Assembly (NCBI RefSeq): GCF_000762845.2
Contig: NZ_JRMQ02000014.1
Span: forward strand, 1 to 53,172
Length of the DNA: 53,172 bases
Direction: 5' to 3'
Source: Helicobacter japonicus
Lineage (GTDB): Bacteria; Campylobacterota; Campylobacteria; Campylobacterales; Helicobacteraceae
Under the pieces are notes generated by a model. It did not search any database, was not told the origin of the DNA, and worked only from the letters and a program-made list of their open reading frames with translations. A program made the position numbers and the translations under genes. This document shows positions 44,460-53,073 of the stretch, piece after piece (position 1 is the first letter of the stretch; each line of letters begins with the position of its first letter).

Positions 44460-45026
44460 ATGAAAAATACAAATGAAAATGCACAATACAAAAAAGTGCC
44501 TAAACCTCAAATACAAAAAATACACCTCATTCACCCATTTGCTCCTGTGTTTGATGAGTATTCGCGTGTATTGATTTTAGGTTCATTTCCCTCTGTAATT
44601 TCACGCGATGAGCAATTTTATTATGCGCATTCACACAATCGTTTTTGGCGCATTCTTGCTACACTTTTTGCTCCTGAAATTGACATAAGAGCGCAAGACA
44701 GAGATGCCAAAAAACAATTTTTACTCACACATCATATCGCCCTGTGGGATATTGTGCGCGAGTGTGATATTTGTAATTCTAGTGATAGCACTTTGAGTAA
44801 TGCCAAACCAAATGATTTATCCGTGATTCTCTCCCAAGCACAAATTCGCGCTATTTTTTGTAATGGACGCAAGGCATATGAGCTTTTTATACGATTTTTT
44901 GGCTCACAAATGTGTGAAACACAAGAAATAAAAGTGTTTTTACTTCCTTCATCAAGTCCCGCAAATGCACGATATAGTCTTGAAAAACTTGTAGATTCGT
45001 GGCGTGTTATGCTCAATTATGTATAG
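44460..45026 (+). CDS. DNA-deoxyinosine (hypoxanthine) / uracil-DNA glycosylase family protein
   Basis: The 188 residues match the UDG-superfamily branch known as hypoxanthine-DNA glycosylases: an ILGSFPSVISR segment (39-49) near the active site, FYYAHSHNRFWRILATLF with N60 in the presumed base-handling position, and the closing LPSSSPANA motif. It should remove deaminated bases from DNA. The 216-base region upstream has no evident promoter elements. It ends four bases before the convergent DUF4105 gene. Confidence 0.85.
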   Translation: MKNTNENAQYKKVPKPQIQKIHLIHPFAPVFDEYSRVLILGSFPSVISRDEQFYYAHSHNRFWRILATLFAPEIDIRAQDRDAKKQFLLTHHIALWDIVRECDICNSSDSTLSNAKPNDLSVILSQAQIRAIFCNGRKAYELFIRFFGSQMCETQEIKVFLLPSSSPANARYSLEKLVDSWRVMLNYV

Positions 45027-45029
45027 AAT

Positions 45030-47012
45030 CTAAAAATAAAGCCTTACGCCTAGCATTGAAGTGGGTTGCAAGGAATGGGACATATCATTTTTGAGAATCT
45101 GTGCTTTTGCAAGTAAGGCGAGATTTTGCTTAAGATTAATACTTAAAGTGCTATCAAGGGAATGGCTAAAATGCGTGAGAGTATAGGTTTTAAACTTGTA
45201 TTCAAAAGTAACTTTGAAAGCATTGTCATTTTGCAAAATAAGCCCAAATACTTGATTGAGGCTAAAACTAGAATGATTAAATTTATCAAGAAAAAAGGTT
45301 GGTTCAAGTAAATAATATCCATATCCAAGATTCCAAAAATTAAGAGATAGTCCTCCCCCAAGTGCCGCAAAATAATGTAAAGAATCATCATTGAAAGTGC
45401 GATTAAATCCGGTTTCAAGCCGATAAGAAAATGGCTTAAAAAATTTACTCATCTGTGCGATTGAAGCAATGGAGAGGATATTGAGTTCGTGCAATGTGAG
45501 TGAGTGCATGTGTGTCTTGCTTGTGTCATAGTATCCCAAAAGGCGCATAAATTCAATTTGCGCACCTTTAAGGTAGCCTTTGTCGTTGTCAGTGAGGTCG
45601 TGATAAGCGATTCTGAAATCAAGCGCGGGGTGCAACCCTTGTTTGTTAGCGAGAAGTATAGGAGTAACTCTAAGACTTTGATTACCTTCTAGTGGATTTG
45701 AGGGTGTGGGTAAAGAAGGCGGTGTATTTGAGCCAAGAGTAGAGCGAGTAGAGGCAAGATTATGGGCAATTTGTGTATATTGTTCTTTATCAAGTTTGCC
45801 TTTAAGAAAGCGATATTCACTTAGTTCAATGGCAGATTCTAAAATGTATTGTTTATTTTGAGTGTTTAATTTAGGGTTATGCAAAATATCTTTTGGTTCT
45901 TTTGTGCCTTTGGCAAGGGATTTAGCAAGTGAGACTTGAGCGTTACTCATTACTTTTTCATAAGAAAGAAGTTTGGCTCGTTTGCTAGGGCGATAGGTGA
46001 TATTGGTGATGAGATTGGCATTTTGCAGAGTAAAAAGTGTTTCAGGTGGATTGACTTGATAGATGAATTTATCGCGCAAATGCAGACTTGGACGAGCGAC
46101 TTCAAGAAGCCAAAGAATGTTGTATGAGCAATTACGGTCGAAGAAGTAATACCAACTAAATGCATCACTTAGCTCCCAAATATGATTATAAAGCTGTGTG
46201 ATTTCTTCTTGTGTGAGATTGAGTTCATATTCCCACATATCGCGTGATTCTACATTTGAATATTCTTTGATTTTATCATAATAGGGCAAAATAGAATAGC
46301 TCCCTGTATATAATCCAAAAAGTCCATTGAAGGCAAAGCTTATGGCATTGGTTTGGCTTGGGTCAGCATCAGCTTGATAATTAATAGCAAAGGCAAGAAG
46401 CCGTGATTGAAAGCTAGAATCTAAGAGTAAAAATGTATGTCCAAACATTGAAGCAGGGGAGTTGATATGAGCGGAAGGAAAAATAATGCTTGCTTTGGTT
46501 GGGGTGATATAATCACGCATTTCTTTAAAATCTGCACAATATACATTTGGCAAATGTGTAAAATCAAGATGCTTTGATAGAAAAGCAAAACGTGCAGGGA
46601 AGCGACAAAGTGCGTGATAATCCTGTGGTTGGATAGAGCGCGTAGGGAGCTTAATATTATGTTCTTCATATTCCTGGATTTGTCTAAGACGCTTTTGCTT
46701 GATTGCTTCAGGCACGATAACTTCAGAGACAGGCTGATAAAAAGCACGAATGGTAGATTCTAGCTCATCTTGTGTGAGATTTTTTGAGTGTATTTTATCA
46801 AGTGGAGTGAGAAAAAAATAAGGAGAGATAATTTCGCTTTTATTTTTATCAATATGCAGTAAATCTTTCCATTCTTTAGAATCTGCAAGATTTTTAGATT
46901 TAGCTTGAGTAATGAGGGATTGAATGGTGTCTTGTGTTGTCGCAAAAGCTTGTGTATAGACACAGAAGCATATAAAAAATAAGGTGCGTAAAAAGATATG
47001 GTGATAAGTCAA
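45030..47012 (-). CDS. DUF4105/Lnb-type large outer-membrane protein
   Basis: I choose a TTG at 47012 as start (660 residues): GAGG lies six bases upstream and the product begins with a clean signal peptide (TYHHIFLRTLFFICF, cut after AFA). The middle has the Lnb N-terminal periplasmic (DUF4105) segment SAHINSPASMFGHTFLLL and the DRNCSYNILWLLE motif, with a Cys and His reminiscent of NlpC/papain-like active sites. The last 200 residues alternate hydrophobic and polar positions and end in LYF, as in outer-membrane barrels. It is 80 bases downstream of the DUF3015 gene. Confidence 0.85.
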   Translation of the reverse strand: MTYHHIFLRTLFFICFCVYTQAFATTQDTIQSLITQAKSKNLADSKEWKDLLHIDKNKSEIISPYFFLTPLDKIHSKNLTQDELESTIRAFYQPVSEVIVPEAIKQKRLRQIQEYEEHNIKLPTRSIQPQDYHALCRFPARFAFLSKHLDFTHLPNVYCADFKEMRDYITPTKASIIFPSAHINSPASMFGHTFLLLDSSFQSRLLAFAINYQADADPSQTNAISFAFNGLFGLYTGSYSILPYYDKIKEYSNVESRDMWEYELNLTQEEITQLYNHIWELSDAFSWYYFFDRNCSYNILWLLEVARPSLHLRDKFIYQVNPPETLFTLQNANLITNITYRPSKRAKLLSYEKVMSNAQVSLAKSLAKGTKEPKDILHNPKLNTQNKQYILESAIELSEYRFLKGKLDKEQYTQIAHNLASTRSTLGSNTPPSLPTPSNPLEGNQSLRVTPILLANKQGLHPALDFRIAYHDLTDNDKGYLKGAQIEFMRLLGYYDTSKTHMHSLTLHELNILSIASIAQMSKFFKPFSYRLETGFNRTFNDDSLHYFAALGGGLSLNFWNLGYGYYLLEPTFFLDKFNHSSFSLNQVFGLILQNDNAFKVTFEYKFKTYTLTHFSHSLDSTLSINLKQNLALLAKAQILKNDMSHSLQPTSMLGVRLYF

Positions 47013-47092
47013 TGATAACCTCAAAAGTAAGAAAGATAAATAAAATGAAGTTGATATACACAAAGTGCTAAGACTTTGTGTATATTGTAAGA

Positions 47093-47530
47093 TTATAAGC
47101 TTGCTACACCATCAAGAACATCTGCGCTTTGAGCATCTTTGCTTGTGTAGAGTTTGTGATAGTTTTCTTGTAGTGCCACTTTGAAGGATTCTTTATCGCT
47201 TACATTAAGTAATTCTACGAGTGTATCAAGGTGTTCGCCTCTACCTTGTGCAATTTCTTGTGAAAGAGCATCCATATTCGCAGCTACAAACTCTTGTGTG
47301 CGGCTATCCATTACGATTTTGCCAGATTTACAACCTGAAGTTCCAGAAGTAATACCAAAAGTTTGAGTTCCTGTTGAGTCATTTGTTGTTATTTGAAATA
47401 AATTCCAAATAAGACCTTGCTTATCAATAAGCATTGAACCAAGACCACAACCTGTATTGCTATTTGCTGCTGCAAATGCACCGCTTACTAAACTTGCGCT
47501 AAGTGCTACACTAGCAAGAATTTTTTTCAT
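47093..47530 (-). CDS. DUF3015 periplasmic protein
   Basis: A 145-residue secreted protein with a signal peptide (MKKILASVALSASLVSGAFA). The mature protein starts AANSNTGCGLG, the DUF3015 hallmark, and has just two cysteines (C28 and C67), probably a disulfide. The family has no known function. It is upstream of and co-oriented with the DUF4105 gene; I recall such pairs in other proteobacteria. AAGGAT precedes the ATG. Confidence 0.85.
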   Translation of the reverse strand: MKKILASVALSASLVSGAFAAANSNTGCGLGSMLIDKQGLIWNLFQITTNDSTGTQTFGITSGTSGCKSGKIVMDSRTQEFVAANMDALSQEIAQGRGEHLDTLVELLNVSDKESFKVALQENYHKLYTSKDAQSADVLDGVASL

Positions 47531-47575
47531 TATTTATCCTTTATGGGAAATTTTGTTCCTTGAAGAAACGCATCT

Positions 47576-47581
47576 ATTGTA
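47576..47581 (-). promoter_or_regulatory. Candidate -10 for DUF3015-DUF4105
   Basis: TACAAT on the minus strand, about 46 bases before the DUF3015 start. The surrounding sequence is AT-rich with no convincing -35. Confidence 0.35.
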
Positions 47582-47673
47582 TCTAAAAACAACTAAGCTA
47601 AATATTAAAATCTTATATAATTTTGTGCTCAATAAGGAAAGGGATAAAATTAAGTAAGGGTAAGAAAGATTGT

Positions 47674-47706
47674 CTTGTAGGGTTTTATGACCTAATCCCT
47701 TACAAG
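47674..47706 (-). terminator. Weak hairpin at the end of aguB
   Basis: CTTGTA plus GGG (47674-47682) can pair with CCC plus TACAAG (47697-47706) with one bulged base and includes the aguB stop codon. The T-tract after it on the minus strand is poor. Confidence 0.3.
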
Positions 47707-48599
47707 CAGAATCTTTTTAAAATGGGCTTATAAGATTCTATGCGTCTATCACGCAAAAATGGCCACATACGACGCACTTCCTCGCTTCTAGCTAAATCAA
47801 TATCGGCGAAGAGTATTTCTTCTTTGTCCTCACTCGCTTCTGCAATTAGCTCACCTTGTGCGCCAAATACAAAACTTCCTCCCCAAAATCGTATGCCATT
47901 TCCTACTTTACTGCTATCAGATTCAAAACCCACGCGGTTAATTGCCATTGTAGGTAATCCATTTGCAACACTATGTCCTCTTTGCACTGCTATCCACGCA
48001 TCTTTTTGATATTGTTTTTCTTGTGCCTCATCTTCATCAAACCAACCAATTGCAGTAGGATAAATAAGCATTTGCGCTCCTTTGAGAGCCATAATGCGCG
48101 CAGCTTCGGGATACCATTGATCCCAACAGATAAGCACACCAAGCTTTCCTACACTTGTTTGAATTGGTTCAAAGCCTAAATCACCAGGTGTAAAGTAGAA
48201 TTTTTCATAAAATTGTGGGTCATCAGGAATGTGCATTTTGCGGTATTTTCCAGCAATGTCGCCATTAGATTCAAATACAACTGCTGTGTTATGATATAGT
48301 CCAGCAGTGCGCCGTTCAAAGAGCGAAGTCAGTAAGACAATATTGTGTTTTTTTGCAAGGGCACTAAAATAGGCAATATCTTTGTTAAAATCCGCTGCAT
48401 AGTCAAAAAAATGCGGATTCTCACTTTGGCAAAAATATTCACGTGTATGGAGTTCTTGTAGGCATACAAGTTGTGCTCCACCTTTTTTTGCCTGTGCTAT
48501 CATTGTGGCACTTTTTTCTATCATACTCTGTCTATCACCTGTATAGGATTGCTGTAAAAGGGCAACTTTGAGGTTTGAGGGTGTGTTATATGTATGCAT
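47700..48599 (-). CDS. aguB: N-carbamoylputrescine amidase
   Basis: A carbon-nitrogen hydrolase of 299 residues that converts N-carbamoylputrescine to putrescine. The triad is E49 (QELHTREYF), K121 (YRKMHIPD) and C158 (VLICWDQWYPEAAR), and the sequence HTREYFCQ and DDPQFYEKFYFTPGD are typical of AguB rather than of generic nitrilases. The agmatine deiminase partner is not in the window. It follows the acidic microprotein by five bases. Confidence 0.92.
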   Translation of the reverse strand: MHTYNTPSNLKVALLQQSYTGDRQSMIEKSATMIAQAKKGGAQLVCLQELHTREYFCQSENPHFFDYAADFNKDIAYFSALAKKHNIVLLTSLFERRTAGLYHNTAVVFESNGDIAGKYRKMHIPDDPQFYEKFYFTPGDLGFEPIQTSVGKLGVLICWDQWYPEAARIMALKGAQMLIYPTAIGWFDEDEAQEKQYQKDAWIAVQRGHSVANGLPTMAINRVGFESDSSKVGNGIRFWGGSFVFGAQGELIAEASEDKEEILFADIDLARSEEVRRMWPFLRDRRIESYKPILKRFCL

Positions 48600-48604
48600 A
48601 TTTT

Positions 48605-48754
48605 TTACTCATCATCATATTCACTATCAGGATTCTCGTAGTCATCGTCATCATAGTTATTTGATGAGATGCCTTCATCTTCGTCATCAAAATAGTCAAA
48701 ATCCTCATCTTGGTTATAATCTTCATCTTCATAATCTTCATAGTCATCACGCAT
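48605..48754 (-). CDS. Extremely acidic 49-residue protein
   Basis: On the minus strand an ATG at 48754 opens a 49-codon frame that ends in TAA at 48605. A perfect GGAGG lies six bases upstream. The product starts MRDDYEDYEDEDYNQ; roughly half of its residues are Asp or Glu, with regularly spaced Tyr, one Arg and no Lys. It overlaps the tcdA-like stop codon by eight bases and precedes aguB by five, so it is translated in this operon if at all. I know no function. A nucleic-acid mimic, a metal or polyamine binder, or a chaperone-like tail are guesses. Confidence 0.75.
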   Translation of the reverse strand: MRDDYEDYEDEDYNQDEDFDYFDDEDEGISSNNYDDDDYENPDSEYDDE

Positions 48755-49421
48755 AATGTTCCTCCTTGATTATATGTTGTATAATTTCACTTGCAATAGT
48801 CAGTCCAAAACTTGCAGTTACTGCACTAAAACTTCCTAAATTTTTGCATTTTGGCACTTCAGGGCTGAATACTGCCTTAAAAGGCTTTTTAATGTCAGCT
48901 TTTTTTAAATGATCGCGAAATTTTCGTGCAAATTTATCACCATAGGTTTTCCAAATGCTACTTACTTGAATCTGTAAGGGATTGAGTTTTTTTGCACTTC
49001 CAGTAGAGACAATATATTTACCAAATGGTTTGTTTGAAGCGATTTTAGCAATTTCTACTTTTGCATAAATATCATCAATTGCATCAATAATGTAATCAAA
49101 CTTCATAATATCAAATTGTGTTAGAAATACCTTATCTACACGCTCTTGTATAGGTGTGATACCCTCATATATTTGCGTTAGAACTTCTACCTTTGGCATA
49201 TTGAGATGTTCTGATCCGATTTGACGATTCTGATTTGTAACATCAAAGCAATCTTTATCTACAATCGTAATATTTTTTAAACCACTGCGATAGAGACAAT
49301 CTACCACAAATCCTCCTACACCACCTACACCAAAGACAATTACTTTTTTATTTTGTATGTGTTCAAAGGCATTGCCAAAAAGAATGCGTGTTCTTGTATA
49401 TCTATCTATTAATTCAGCCAT
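48747..49421 (-). CDS. ThiF/TcdA-type E1-like protein (tRNA threonylcarbamoyladenosine dehydratase family)
   Basis: A 224-residue ATP-dependent adenylating protein. It has the nucleotide loop VIVFGVGGVGGFVVDCL (GVGGVGG at 31-37), the following VDKDCFDVTNQNRQ (about 54-67) and a middle segment DYIIDAIDD. This matches TcdA (CsdL), which cyclises t6A in tRNA, more than MoeB or ThiF; it lacks their CxxC pairs. It is a little shorter than E. coli TcdA (268 residues). It is followed by the acidic microprotein with an eight-base overlap. Confidence 0.85.
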   Translation of the reverse strand: MAELIDRYTRTRILFGNAFEHIQNKKVIVFGVGGVGGFVVDCLYRSGLKNITIVDKDCFDVTNQNRQIGSEHLNMPKVEVLTQIYEGITPIQERVDKVFLTQFDIMKFDYIIDAIDDIYAKVEIAKIASNKPFGKYIVSTGSAKKLNPLQIQVSSIWKTYGDKFARKFRDHLKKADIKKPFKAVFSPEVPKCKNLGSFSAVTASFGLTIASEIIQHIIKEEHYA

Positions 49422-49428
49422 TTTGTTC

Positions 49429-50229
49429 TCAATTTATTGTTTGAATCCACGAAGAAAGCTTCGTGCTATCTTCATAGCTTGTCATATCAAGTTTGATTGG
49501 TGTAATAGAGATGTAATTTTCATTAATCGCTTTAAAATCCGAGCCATTAGTATATGGAGTATCACTTCGTTCTTCCCATTGTAATGGGTGTAAGCCTAGC
49601 CAATAATATTCCTGTCCTCGTGGATTGCGGTGCAAATGAGCTTCATCGGCATAGATTCTATATCCCATTTGCGTGATTTTATAACCCTTGCATTCTTTTG
49701 GCTTGATATAAGGCACATTAATATTAAGCAATTTGCGCTCTCCTAATGGAAAACCCTTGTCAAAAATCATTTTCACAATATTTACAATGCAGGTTTTTGC
49801 AAGTGAAAAATCAAGATGTTTTGAGCGATTCATATCTTGTATTACTTGTGATATAGCTATGGAGGGCACACCCTGAATGCACGCTTCCATAGCTCCTGCG
49901 ATTGTGCCAGAATAAGTTATATCCTCTCCCATATTTGAGCCTAGATTAATGCCAGAAATCACTAAATCGGGCTTATACCCCTCTTTGTAGAGTGTGTTAA
50001 GTGCCAAATACACACAATCGCTTGGTGTGCCATCTTCAAGTTTATAAAAATCATCATCAATTTGCACAAAATGAAGGGGACGCGTTAAAGTAAGTCCGTG
50101 CCCACAAGCAGACTTTTCATTTGCCGGAGCGACTACCATAATATGCGCAAGATTCTTTAGAGCATCTTTGAGTGCAAGTAAGCCACTTGATTCAAACCCA
50201 TCATCATTTGTAAGCAGAATCCTCTTCAT
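49429..50229 (-). CDS. surE: 5-prime/3-prime-nucleotidase SurE
   Basis: A 266-residue nucleoside monophosphate phosphatase. It shows the metal-binding ILLTNDDGFESSGL at the N-terminus, the VVAPANEKSACGHGLTL segment and the SGINLGSNMGEDITYSGTIAGA motif. It overlaps ispA by four bases and ends seven bases before the tcdA-like gene. ispA-surE adjacency is what I remember for H. pylori. Confidence 0.96.
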   Translation of the reverse strand: MKRILLTNDDGFESSGLLALKDALKNLAHIMVVAPANEKSACGHGLTLTRPLHFVQIDDDFYKLEDGTPSDCVYLALNTLYKEGYKPDLVISGINLGSNMGEDITYSGTIAGAMEACIQGVPSIAISQVIQDMNRSKHLDFSLAKTCIVNIVKMIFDKGFPLGERKLLNINVPYIKPKECKGYKITQMGYRIYADEAHLHRNPRGQEYYWLGLHPLQWEERSDTPYTNGSDFKAINENYISITPIKLDMTSYEDSTKLSSWIQTIN

Positions 50230-51098
50230 TTAATCTCCTTAAAGTAGTCTTGTAAAAGTGCGTTGAGATTTTTGCTGATTGTGTTGTCAAATTGTGCAAT
50301 TTTATCTTGTAAATGCATTTTTTGTGTGCGGAATTCTGCCTTAGCACCTTCTAATCCAAGAAGATTTACGTAACTATTTTTATATGTATCATTTTGTGTT
50401 GTTTTGCCTGCTTGTTGTGAATCAAGGCATACATCAATAATGTCATCGCGTAATTGAAAATAGATACCAAGCTTTAAACCAAATTCATAAAGTGATAAGT
50501 TAAGTTCTTTTGGGGCGTGAGCAATAATTGCACCAAATTGTAATGAGGTGGCAATGAGTTTAGCAGTTTTGTTAAGATGAATAGTTTTAAGTTGGCTAAG
50601 AGAGAGTTTAGTTTTTTCAAATGCACAATCAAGCACCTGTCCTAGCACCATACCACCAATACCAGCATTAAGTGAGAGAGATTGAATGAGTTCCAAACGA
50701 GTATTTGGGTCTAAACGCGCTTGAGTTAAAAGATAAAAGGCATCAGTATTTAGTCCATCACCTACAAGTAGGGCAAGGGTTTCATCATATTTCGTATGCA
50801 GAGTAGCATTTCCTCGCCGCAATGGAGCATTATCCATACAAGGCAAATCATCGTGGATAAGAGAATATGTATGAATGCATTCTATGCTAAGTGCTGGAAG
50901 AAAAGCATTTTTGACCATTTGCGGAGATAAGGCATTTACAATACAAAATACAAGCGCAGGGCGAAAACGTTTGCCACCATTTTTCATCATTTCCCACAGT
51001 GCATATTCATAATGCGGGTGAAAATTTGGAATCTTAGGTGCTTGAGAGATAAGAAAAGATTCAAAATTGTTTAGAATCTCCGTAATATCTTGTTGCAT
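50226..51098 (-). CDS. ispA: Farnesyl/geranyl diphosphate synthase
   Basis: A trans-prenyltransferase of 290 residues. The first aspartate-rich motif is HDDLPCMDNAPLRRG (DDx4D form) and the second is QLRDDIIDVCLD. It builds C15 precursors for quinones and undecaprenol. GGAGG precedes the ATG. It follows the PDZ-protein gene by nine bases. Confidence 0.95.
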   Translation of the reverse strand: MQQDITEILNNFESFLISQAPKIPNFHPHYEYALWEMMKNGGKRFRPALVFCIVNALSPQMVKNAFLPALSIECIHTYSLIHDDLPCMDNAPLRRGNATLHTKYDETLALLVGDGLNTDAFYLLTQARLDPNTRLELIQSLSLNAGIGGMVLGQVLDCAFEKTKLSLSQLKTIHLNKTAKLIATSLQFGAIIAHAPKELNLSLYEFGLKLGIYFQLRDDIIDVCLDSQQAGKTTQNDTYKNSYVNLLGLEGAKAEFRTQKMHLQDKIAQFDNTISKNLNALLQDYFKEIK

Positions 51099-51107
51099 TA
51101 TATCCTC

Positions 51108-52202
51108 CTAAACTTTAATAAAAATCTCGAGATTATCACGCATAATCAAAAGCTGTATTTTGCCTTCAAATCGCTCGTCAAATTGTGTCTTGGAAAGGAG
51201 ATATTTTAGTCGTTCAAAGCGTTTATATGCAGTGTCTGTAGATTCTGTGATGATTGGTTCTTTATTAATCCATATGATTTTATCATTTGCCCTTAGCTCA
51301 GAGAAACGACCAGCTAATGCAGGATTAATGGATTGAATGACCATATTATCATCAAGATGTATGCCAAAACGTTCTAAGAAACTTTCCTTGAGCAAAAATC
51401 CGCCATAACGTTGATTGACTTTAGCATTTATCTGTAAAGTCTTGCCATTGCGTTTAACAAGCACTTTAGCGAGTGAGCCTTTTTTGAGATTGCTTATGAG
51501 CCATTCAGCCTCATTGCTGTTATGTGGTTTTGTGCCATTAATGGAGAGAATCTCATCTCCTACTTGAAAGGAATTATGAGAAAAAGGGTCAAGTATGCTT
51601 ACAATGGCTTTATTAGAAGCAAATCTCACGCCTATATCGCCATAGTAGGGAGTTTTTTGTGCAAGGAATCTATCAATATATTTTTTTTCAATAAATTTTT
51701 GATTGCCTATTCCTATGCCATAGATTTGGTAGCAAATATTACCTAAAACACTATTTGGTTGCGTGGGAGCAGAGAATCTTGCATAATCGATAAAACCGCT
51801 TTGACGTTTGGTGATATGTCCTGTATGCACTTTAGTATTTGCATTAATGAAGGCAAGATTCTTATCCGCGAGTGTGCGTGCATCAAGTGGAAGTAATTCG
51901 TAGCTTTGCTTTGTGCGTGGTGCAGAGATGAGGTAAAGCCCAATGAAAGGGTCAGCTTTAAGAATCTTGACATTACGTGGAGTAGTGGGTGAATACATAA
52001 TGTGGTGTTGTTGCGTGCCACTTTTTAGACTAATGGCATAGCTTGAACCAATAGGAGTGCTCGCGGCTTTAAAGTACTTTACGCAATGTGTGTAATCATA
52101 ACTTAGTAGAGGTGTGTTGCAAAAAAAAAGAGCAATCAAACACACAGACAATGTATAAGCATATAAGTGTGTAGAATATCTTAAAGAATGTGAATTAAGC
52201 AT
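51108..52202 (-). CDS. Secreted protein with two PDZ-like segments
   Basis: I start this at the ATG at 52202 (364 residues), which overlaps the ybaB stop by eight bases. The N-terminus is basic then hydrophobic (about 13-33), probably a signal anchor. A PDZ domain lies near 180-255 ([14 protein letters not shown]) and a second PDZ-like segment near 275-330 ([16 protein letters not shown]). No protease domain is visible, so it may be a periplasmic scaffold. A T9 run (52121-52129) lies in the signal region. I recall a hypothetical gene in the same place in H. pylori. Confidence 0.8.
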   Translation of the reverse strand: MLNSHSLRYSTHLYAYTLSVCLIALFFCNTPLLSYDYTHCVKYFKAASTPIGSSYAISLKSGTQQHHIMYSPTTPRNVKILKADPFIGLYLISAPRTKQSYELLPLDARTLADKNLAFINANTKVHTGHITKRQSGFIDYARFSAPTQPNSVLGNICYQIYGIGIGNQKFIEKKYIDRFLAQKTPYYGDIGVRFASNKAIVSILDPFSHNSFQVGDEILSINGTKPHNSNEAEWLISNLKKGSLAKVLVKRNGKTLQINAKVNQRYGGFLLKESFLERFGIHLDDNMVIQSINPALAGRFSELRANDKIIWINKEPIITESTDTAYKRFERLKYLLSKTQFDERFEGKIQLLIMRDNLEIFIKV

Positions 52203-52524
52203 TTGGTTTTCCACCAAAAATATTGAATCCTCCACCAAGTCCGTTAAGAAGATTCAAGGCACTTGATTGGCGATTATTTTCAATATTTTTGCAGAGGTCA
52301 TTAAACGCACTTATAAGGAGAATCTGCAAAGATTCTTTGTCTTCAAGGAGGCTATCATCAATGCTTATATCAATTACCTCCCCACTCCCATTTGCACTGA
52401 TACTAATGAGCCCACCGCCACTTTTTGCAGTGAGTATTGTTTGTTTGTTTTTTTCTTCTAATTCTTTTATTGAATCCTGCATAGAGCCAAGCATTGCTCC
52501 AATTTGATTTGGGTCAAGCATCAT
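52195..52524 (-). CDS. YbaB/EbfC family nucleoid-associated protein
   Basis: A 109-residue protein that binds DNA as a dimer in related species. It shows [27 protein letters not shown] helical start, [18 protein letters not shown] and a Gly-rich C-terminal tail ([14 protein letters not shown]). Two ATGs are adjacent at its start; the first shares one base with the panD stop, and GAGG is upstream of both. The gene is often near recombination genes but here sits beside panD, as I recall for H. pylori. Confidence 0.92.
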   Translation of the reverse strand: MMLDPNQIGAMLGSMQDSIKELEEKNKQTILTAKSGGGLISISANGSGEVIDISIDDSLLEDKESLQILLISAFNDLCKNIENNRQSSALNLLNGLGGGFNIFGGKPNA

Positions 52525-52886
52525 TATACCTCGTTTGTGATAGATAGAATCTCATTGTTTTCACCCACCTGCACGATAGTAGGTTTATAGGTTGTAAGCT
52601 CATCTTGAGTATAAGAGGCATAGGCTACGATGATAATTACATCACCCACTTGCACTTTGCGTGCTGCCGCCCCATTAAGGCATATCTCGCCTTTTTTGTC
52701 GCCATAAATTACATAGGTATTAAAGCGTTTGCCGTTATTAATGTCGAGAATCTCTACTTTCATACCTGCTAGAAGTTTTGCACTTGTTGCAAGTTCTTTG
52801 TCGATTGTGATTGAGCCGACATAGTTTAAATTTGCATCGCTTACTCTGGCACGATGAATTTTTGAATAAAGCATTTCAAATTGCAT
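52524..52886 (-). CDS. panD: Aspartate 1-decarboxylase (pyruvoyl enzyme)
   Basis: Makes beta-alanine for pantothenate and coenzyme A. The 120-residue proenzyme has the self-cleavage site G24-S25 (NYVGSITID), which creates the pyruvoyl group, plus the conserved [37 protein letters not shown] lies six bases before the ATG. It is the first gene of the minus-strand run panD-ybaB-PDZ-ispA-surE. Confidence 0.96.
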   Translation of the reverse strand: MQFEMLYSKIHRARVSDANLNYVGSITIDKELATSAKLLAGMKVEILDINNGKRFNTYVIYGDKKGEICLNGAAARKVQVGDVIIIVAYASYTQDELTTYKPTIVQVGENNEILSITNEV

Positions 52887-52930
52887 AGGAAACCTTATTG
52901 GTTAAGATTCTATAAATGTTTTAAAATGTG

Positions 52931-52960
52931 ATTTTAGCATAAAAAGAAAGAGTATGTAAA
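52931..52960 (-). promoter_or_regulatory. Promoter before panD
   Basis: On the minus strand TTTACA (52960-52955) and an extended -10 TGCTAAAAT (52939-52931) lie 18 bases apart, about 45 bases before panD. This is the best promoter for the long minus-strand run down to aguB. Confidence 0.55.
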
Positions 52961-53073
52961 ACAATATTTTAATTCTTTCTAAAATATTTTGTATTAAACA
53001 TTAGCTTTAGTTTGTGGGATATGAGGTAAGGAATCAAATCCAAAATATCTTAAGATGATGAAATATAAATAAT

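Noticed and set aside
44426-44476. Sixteen-codon frame (MEEYKAGKIS...) overlapping the start of the glycosylase gene, possible leader peptide
   Set aside because: It has a passable GGGGAGAG motif but is very short, and no attenuator structure follows.
48568-48756. His-rich plus-strand frame opposite the acidic microprotein
   Set aside because: It is the antisense image of Asp/Glu codons, and the minus-strand frame has the perfect ribosome-binding site and operon position.
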